Shown: positions 6,282 to 8,278 of the stretch, in pieces | Layout: every line of letters starts with the position of its first letter | How positions within the stretch are numbered: position 1 is the stretch's first letter | Assembly (NCBI GenBank): GCA_937896495.1 | Contig: CALBNQ010000243.1 | Coordinates: forward strand, 1-8,278 | Reading direction: 5' to 3' | DNA from: an uncultured archaeon | Lineage (GTDB): Archaea > Thermoproteota > Nitrososphaeria > Nitrososphaerales > Nitrosopumilaceae | DNA length: 8,278 nt | Translations under genes and position numbers: made by a program | The notes under the pieces: generated by a model | The model's database searches: none | What the model was told of the DNA's origin: nothing | The model's input: only the letters and a program-made list of their open reading frames with translations

Positions 6282-6287
6282 GGGGTG
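6282..6287 (+). promoter_or_regulatory. Shine-Dalgarno-like GGGGTG before mqnD
   Basis: GGGGTG lies five bases before the ATG at 6293 and imperfectly matches the ribosome-binding consensus GGAGGTG. If the TATA-like box at 6263-6272 is the promoter, the site would be untranscribed, so either a longer transcript exists or the match is chance. It is the clearest such site that I noticed. Confidence 0.3.
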
Positions 6288-6292
6288 TAGTC

Positions 6293-7120
6293 ATGGAAAT
6301 ATCTGTAGGACACACTCCAGATTCTGATGATGCATTCATGTTTTATGGAATGTTTACAAACAAAGTTCCATCACCTGATTTTACAGTAAAACACGTAATT
6401 GAGGATATTGAAAAATTAAATCTTAAAGCAACAGATCCAGAATTAGATGTTACTGCAGTTTCAGTACATGCATGTGCATACATTCCAGGATATACAATTT
6501 TGAGAAGTGGTGGAAGTTTCGGTATCGGGTATGGTCCTATTGTTACAGCAAGAAAACAAATGACAATTGATGAATTAAAAAAATGTAAAATTGCAATCCC
6601 AGGTAAAATGACATCAGCATTTTTGTTATTACAATTAATGATTGGAAAGTTTGATTATGTTGAAATGAATTTCAGTGACATTCCAGAAGCTGTAAAATCA
6701 GGCAAAGTTGATGTCGGATTAGTTATTCATGAAACCCAATTATCATATGAACAAGAAGGAAATGTAAAGATTTTAGATGTTGGTGAATGGTGGCATAAAA
6801 CGACAAATGGGTTACCAGTTCCTTTAGGAATCAATGTGATGAGGACAGATTTGGGCATGGATACAATTGTTAAATTTGATAAATATTTGCAAAAATCAAT
6901 TGAGTTTGGATTAGAGCATCTAGAAGATGCATTAGAATATGCGATGCAATATGCAAGAGGAAAACCAAGAGACTTGATTGAAAAATTCGTTAAAATGTAT
7001 GTCAATAAAGTCACAGTAAACATGGGCGATGCAGGAGAAGAATCAATTAGAAAACTCTTTGAAATGGCTAAAGAAAAACAATTGGTTCCAGATTTTGAAA
7101 TTAGCATTGCCACCAAGTAA
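6293..7120 (+). CDS. mqnD: 1,4-dihydroxy-6-naphthoate synthase (MqnD)
   Basis: MqnD converts cyclic dehypoxanthinyl futalosine to 1,4-dihydroxy-6-naphthoate in the futalosine route to menaquinone. The 275-residue length and sequence fit the VitK2_biosynth (MqnA/MqnD) family, which has a periplasmic-binding-protein fold but no signal peptide and acts in the cytoplasm. Visible family marks in order: G-H-T-P-D-S-D-D-A-F-M-F-Y near the N-terminus, where bacterial enzymes have S-P-C-P-N-D-T-F; L-R-S-G-G-S-F-G-x-G-Y-G-P-I-V (70-84); I-P-G-K-M-T-S-A-F-L-L-L (102-113); V-I-H-E-T (144-148); and G-L-P-V-P-L-G-I. His146 aligns with the catalytic histidine I recall from Thermus MqnD. The pattern is MqnD rather than MqnA. 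The frame extends to a TTG at 6275, but the ATG at 6293 has TATA spacing and begins directly before the first strand. No other futalosine gene lies in the window. Menaquinones are the known quinones of ammonia-oxidising archaea, so the role is consistent. Confidence 0.92.
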   Translation: MEISVGHTPDSDDAFMFYGMFTNKVPSPDFTVKHVIEDIEKLNLKATDPELDVTAVSVHACAYIPGYTILRSGGSFGIGYGPIVTARKQMTIDELKKCKIAIPGKMTSAFLLLQLMIGKFDYVEMNFSDIPEAVKSGKVDVGLVIHETQLSYEQEGNVKILDVGEWWHKTTNGLPVPLGINVMRTDLGMDTIVKFDKYLQKSIEFGLEHLEDALEYAMQYARGKPRDLIEKFVKMYVNKVTVNMGDAGEESIRKLFEMAKEKQLVPDFEISIATK

Positions 7121-7127
7121 TTATAGA
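7118..7127 (+). promoter_or_regulatory. TATA-like box overlapping the mqnD stop codon
   Basis: TAATTATAGA begins with the TAA stop of mqnD and is centred about 25 nt before the ATG at 7148. The downstream gene therefore probably has its own promoter despite a gap of only 27 bp. Confidence 0.45.
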
Positions 7128-7147
7128 ACAAAAAAAATTTACAACTA

Positions 7148-7441
7148 ATGGGTGATGGAATTGGCGGTCCTGTAATGGGAATTTTAACAAATAATGCTTT
7201 TGAGTTACTAGTAAGTCATTTCAGAAAAGATAACAAAGATGAATATGGAAAAACTGAAAAAATAGTTATCGCAAAAATTGATAATCCTGAAGAACCACAA
7301 TACACAGATACTACTCAAGAGGATTTAGAAAGAGCACTAAAAGGAAAGTTTGTTACATGTAATGTGCAGTACAGAGATACAAAAACAGATGCACTAGTAT
7401 GTAATGTGTTTGTTCAAAAACCACCTGAAGAATTCAAATAA
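7148..7441 (+). CDS. Hypothetical protein, 97 residues
   Basis: I do not recognise this protein. It starts with a glycine-rich stretch M-G-D-G-I-G-G-P-V-M-G, followed by a helix N-N-A-F-E-L-L-V-S-H-F. After that come beta-like segments K-I-V-I-A-K-I and F-V-T-C-N-V-Q-Y, a possible helix between them (T-T-Q-E-D-L-E-R-A-L) and a strand A-L-V-C-N-V-F-V near the end. Two cysteines (71, 85) sit in the last two strands and could face each other, but this is not a zinc motif. There is no membrane segment or signal peptide. It follows mqnD by 27 bp on the same strand but has a TATA-like box of its own, so a functional link to menaquinone synthesis is not implied. Confidence 0.8.
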   Translation: MGDGIGGPVMGILTNNAFELLVSHFRKDNKDEYGKTEKIVIAKIDNPEEPQYTDTTQEDLERALKGKFVTCNVQYRDTKTDALVCNVFVQKPPEEFK

Positions 7442-7487
7442 AAATTATAACTCTCAATAGCAGTTATCAGATTACAAAAATTTTGAG

Positions 7488-7497
7488 ATAATATTAT
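7488..7497 (+). promoter_or_regulatory. TATA-like box before the 92-residue membrane protein
   Basis: ATAATATTAT is centred about 32 nt before the ATG at 7525, slightly farther than the other genes here. This would give a leader of a few bases. It is about 25 nt from an out-of-frame ATG at 7518. Confidence 0.45.
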
Positions 7498-7524
7498 TAG
7501 TACAAAATCAAGATCATATGTCAA

Positions 7525-7803
7525 ATGGTATTAGTTGATAAAAGAATGCTAGTTGTAGGCATAGCATTACTAATCATAGGTATCGTGGTTAGTGTTAATG
7601 TCAATGCATCAGTTCCTGCAGGTCATTCAGGAATGTCTGAAGAAGAAACAATTGATTTGATGATTGCACAGCAAGAAAATCAAGATTACAACACACTATC
7701 TGGAATTTTAATGGGATTGGGGTTTTTGTTGATTTTAATTAGTTTTGGTACACGACGAAAGAAAAATAGTGCTAAAAGGGAAGAGAAAAAACCAGCAGAA
7801 TGA
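7525..7803 (+). CDS. Small two-helix membrane protein, 92 residues
   Basis: A short basic N-terminus (D-K-R) precedes a hydrophobic helix (about 8-25). Then come about 30 polar residues with an acidic patch (M-S-E-E-E-T-I-D-L-M-I-A-Q-Q-E-N-Q), a second helix (about 57-75) and a strongly basic tail (R-R-K-K-N-S-A-K-R-E-E-K-K). By the positive-inside rule both ends face the cytoplasm and the acidic loop faces out. The first helix could instead be a signal peptide, but there is no clear cleavage motif. I do not recognise the family and see no enzyme motif. The layout, hairpin with charged tail, resembles the membrane protein at 1080-1316, but the sequences do not clearly match. An in-frame ATG at 7546 would remove the charged N-terminus and is less likely. 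Confidence 0.8.
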   Translation: MVLVDKRMLVVGIALLIIGIVVSVNVNASVPAGHSGMSEEETIDLMIAQQENQDYNTLSGILMGLGFLLILISFGTRRKKNSAKREEKKPAE

Positions 7804-7810
7804 TTCAAAG

Positions 7811-7820
7811 TTTTTAATCT
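7811..7820 (+). promoter_or_regulatory. TATA-like box of the 48-residue zinc-ribbon gene
   Basis: TTTTTAATCT is centred about 25 nt before the ATG at 7841, directly after the stop of the upstream membrane protein gene. The T-run may double as a weak terminator for that gene. Confidence 0.5.
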
Positions 7821-7840
7821 GAAATAATAGTAAAAAGGAC

Positions 7841-7987
7841 ATGATTCCAGAAGGAGATATAGACGGCATATGTCAAGATTGTGAGTTTACATTCAAGTAT
7901 TCTGTAAAACCCAGGTATACTGATGCAGAGATTTTAAGAAAGCATCGATGTCCAAAATGTGGAAATTTTGCATTAAAAAAAGCATGA
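7841..7987 (+). CDS. Small zinc-ribbon protein, 48 residues
   Basis: The protein begins M-I-P-E-G-D-I-D-G-I and carries two C-x-x-C pairs: Cys11/Cys14 (C-Q-D-C) and Cys37/Cys40 (C-P-K-C-G). The 22 residues between them include F-T-F-K-Y-S-V-K-P-R-Y and a short helix. This is the layout of a four-cysteine zinc ribbon, and the whole protein is little more than that domain with a basic tail (A-L-K-K-A). It probably binds one zinc ion and a nucleic acid or protein partner; the partner is unknown. It is a real gene rather than chance because the cysteine pattern is complete, the start has a TATA-like box at leaderless spacing and it fills the gap after the membrane protein gene. It converges on a second, unrelated zinc ribbon at 8048-8140. 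Confidence 0.8.
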   Translation: MIPEGDIDGICQDCEFTFKYSVKPRYTDAEILRKHRCPKCGNFALKKA

Positions 7988-8038
7988 TTTTGAAAAAGAA
8001 AATGTTCTCGCAATTATTAGAGATTATAACAAGTGGGA

Positions 8039-8044
8039 TTTTTT
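8039..8044 (+). terminator. T6 tract after the 48-residue zinc-ribbon gene
   Basis: Six T lie about 50 bases after the stop at 7987 and just before the convergent gene's stop. This is a plausible archaeal oligo-T terminator for the plus-strand transcript. Confidence 0.35.
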
Positions 8045-8047
8045 AGA

Positions 8048-8140
8048 CTAATTTCCAATCTGATAACCACAGTTTCCACAGCGATTGGCCTTTTTATCAA
8101 ATCTCATTTTTCCACATGTAGGACATTGAGTAAAAGCCAT
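8048..8140 (-). CDS. Minimal zinc-ribbon protein, 30 residues
   Basis: This very short protein contains two C-x-x-C-G knuckles, C-P-T-C-G (Cys6, Cys9) and C-G-N-C-G (Cys21, Cys24), spaced by eleven residues with several Lys and Arg (K-M-R-F-D-K-K-A-N-R). This is the classic four-cysteine zinc ribbon, and little remains outside it. Such minimal ribbons often act in RNA or DNA binding or as ribosome- or polymerase-associated factors, but no specific role can be read here. The knuckles resemble ribosomal S27ae-like ribbons, although the protein is shorter than that family. The ATG at 8140 has a TATA-like element about 29 nt upstream. Its real upstream region stops at 8207, where adapter sequence begins. 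Confidence 0.78.
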   Translation of the reverse strand: MAFTQCPTCGKMRFDKKANRCGNCGYQIGN

Positions 8141-8164
8141 AATACAATTACATACACTTGGATT

Positions 8165-8174
8165 TAGTTAAATC
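8165..8174 (-). promoter_or_regulatory. TATA-like box of the 30-residue zinc-ribbon gene
   Basis: GATTTAACTA on the minus strand is centred about 29 nt before the ATG at 8140. It lies within a short inverted repeat (GATTTA at 8161-8166, TAAATC at 8169-8174), which may be chance in such AT-rich DNA. Confidence 0.4.
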
Positions 8175-8207
8175 TGCTTATTGATTTTCAATAAAACATT
8201 CTAACAA

Positions 8208-8278
8208 CTGTCTCTTATACACAATCTCCGAGCCCACGAGACTAGGCATGATCTCGTATGCCGTCTTCTGCTTGAAAA
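8208..8278 (+). other. Illumina Nextera i7 adapter contamination
   Basis: The contig ends in sequencing adapter, not genomic DNA. Positions 8208-8242 match the Nextera transposase read-through (CTGTCTCTTATAC... then CCGAGCCCACGAGAC), with one extra A near 8223-8224. Positions 8243-8250 (TAGGCATG) are an i7 index, which I recall as N706. Positions 8251-8274 match the P7 flow-cell sequence (ATCTCGTATGCCGTC...), and the final AAAA is typical read-off. Genomic sequence stops at 8207. Confidence 0.98.

Noticed and set aside
6727..7131. Long minus-strand open frame opposite mqnD
   Set aside because: It is antisense to a well-supported mqnD, rich in Ser, Ile and Leu from the reversed codon pattern, and has no family features.
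7849..7861. AGAAGGAGATATA, identical to part of the pET expression-vector ribosome-binding site, with CATATG shortly after
   Set aside because: It is in frame inside the 48-residue zinc-ribbon gene (encoding P-E-G-D-I-D), the following ATG opens only four codons, and surrounding DNA is ordinary for the window; a chance match, not vector.
8161..8174. Inverted repeat GATTTA/TAAATC before the 30-residue zinc-ribbon gene as an operator
   Set aside because: The arms are only A/T-rich hexamers around a TATA-like box, easily formed by chance in this composition.
1..8207. tRNA genes, rRNA, CRISPR arrays, integrases or defence genes
   Set aside because: No cloverleaf, no regularly spaced direct repeats and no matching protein motifs were seen; the window looks like a core-genome region.
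8208..8226. Tn5-type mosaic end as a real mobile element boundary
   Set aside because: It is followed directly by the sequencing primer site, index and P7 sequence, so it is library adapter rather than a transposon.

Overview
The window looks like a contig end from an ammonia-oxidising archaeon (Thaumarchaeota/Nitrososphaerota, Nitrosopumilus or Nitrosarchaeum type). The evidence is the strongly AT-rich DNA, an archaeal-type elongation factor 2 whose N-terminus (MVKFKSTGEVMKIIKNKDQ) I associate with group I.1a thaumarchaea, a futalosine-pathway MqnD, many tiny lineage-type hypothetical proteins, and AT-rich TATA-like boxes centred about 25-30 nt before nearly every start codon, the pattern expected for leaderless archaeal transcripts. 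The genus is inference.

Layout from left to right. A minus-strand gene for a coiled-coil protein with a duplicated N-terminal module runs off the left edge (1-916). Divergent from it are a small two-helix membrane protein (1080-1316) and a helical hypothetical protein (1405-1827). Then comes a minus-strand run: two 76-residue hypotheticals (1833-2063, 2101-2331), a probable winged-helix DNA-binding protein (2389-2949) with a palindromic putative operator in its own promoter, elongation factor 2 (3063-5255) and a double-SIS-domain protein (5306-6211). Divergent from the SIS gene is mqnD (6293-7120), followed by a 97-residue hypothetical (7148-7441), a 92-residue two-helix membrane protein (7525-7803) and a 48-residue zinc-ribbon protein (7841-7987). 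Convergent to that is a 30-residue zinc ribbon (8048-8140). The last 71 bases (8208-8278) are not biological: they are Illumina Nextera i7 adapter with its index.

Most genes have their own TATA-like element, even where same-strand gaps are only 27-50 bp, so the window reads as mostly single-gene transcription units rather than one operon. EF-2 serves translation and MqnD serves menaquinone synthesis; the others have no assignable pathway. Gene density is high. No gene-free stretch exceeds 300 bases; the longest, about 163 bp (917-1079), holds two divergent promoters. I see no tRNA, rRNA, CRISPR array, insertion sequence or integrase. The best candidates for something undescribed are the duplicated-module coiled-coil protein and the HTH gene with its three-half-site operator.
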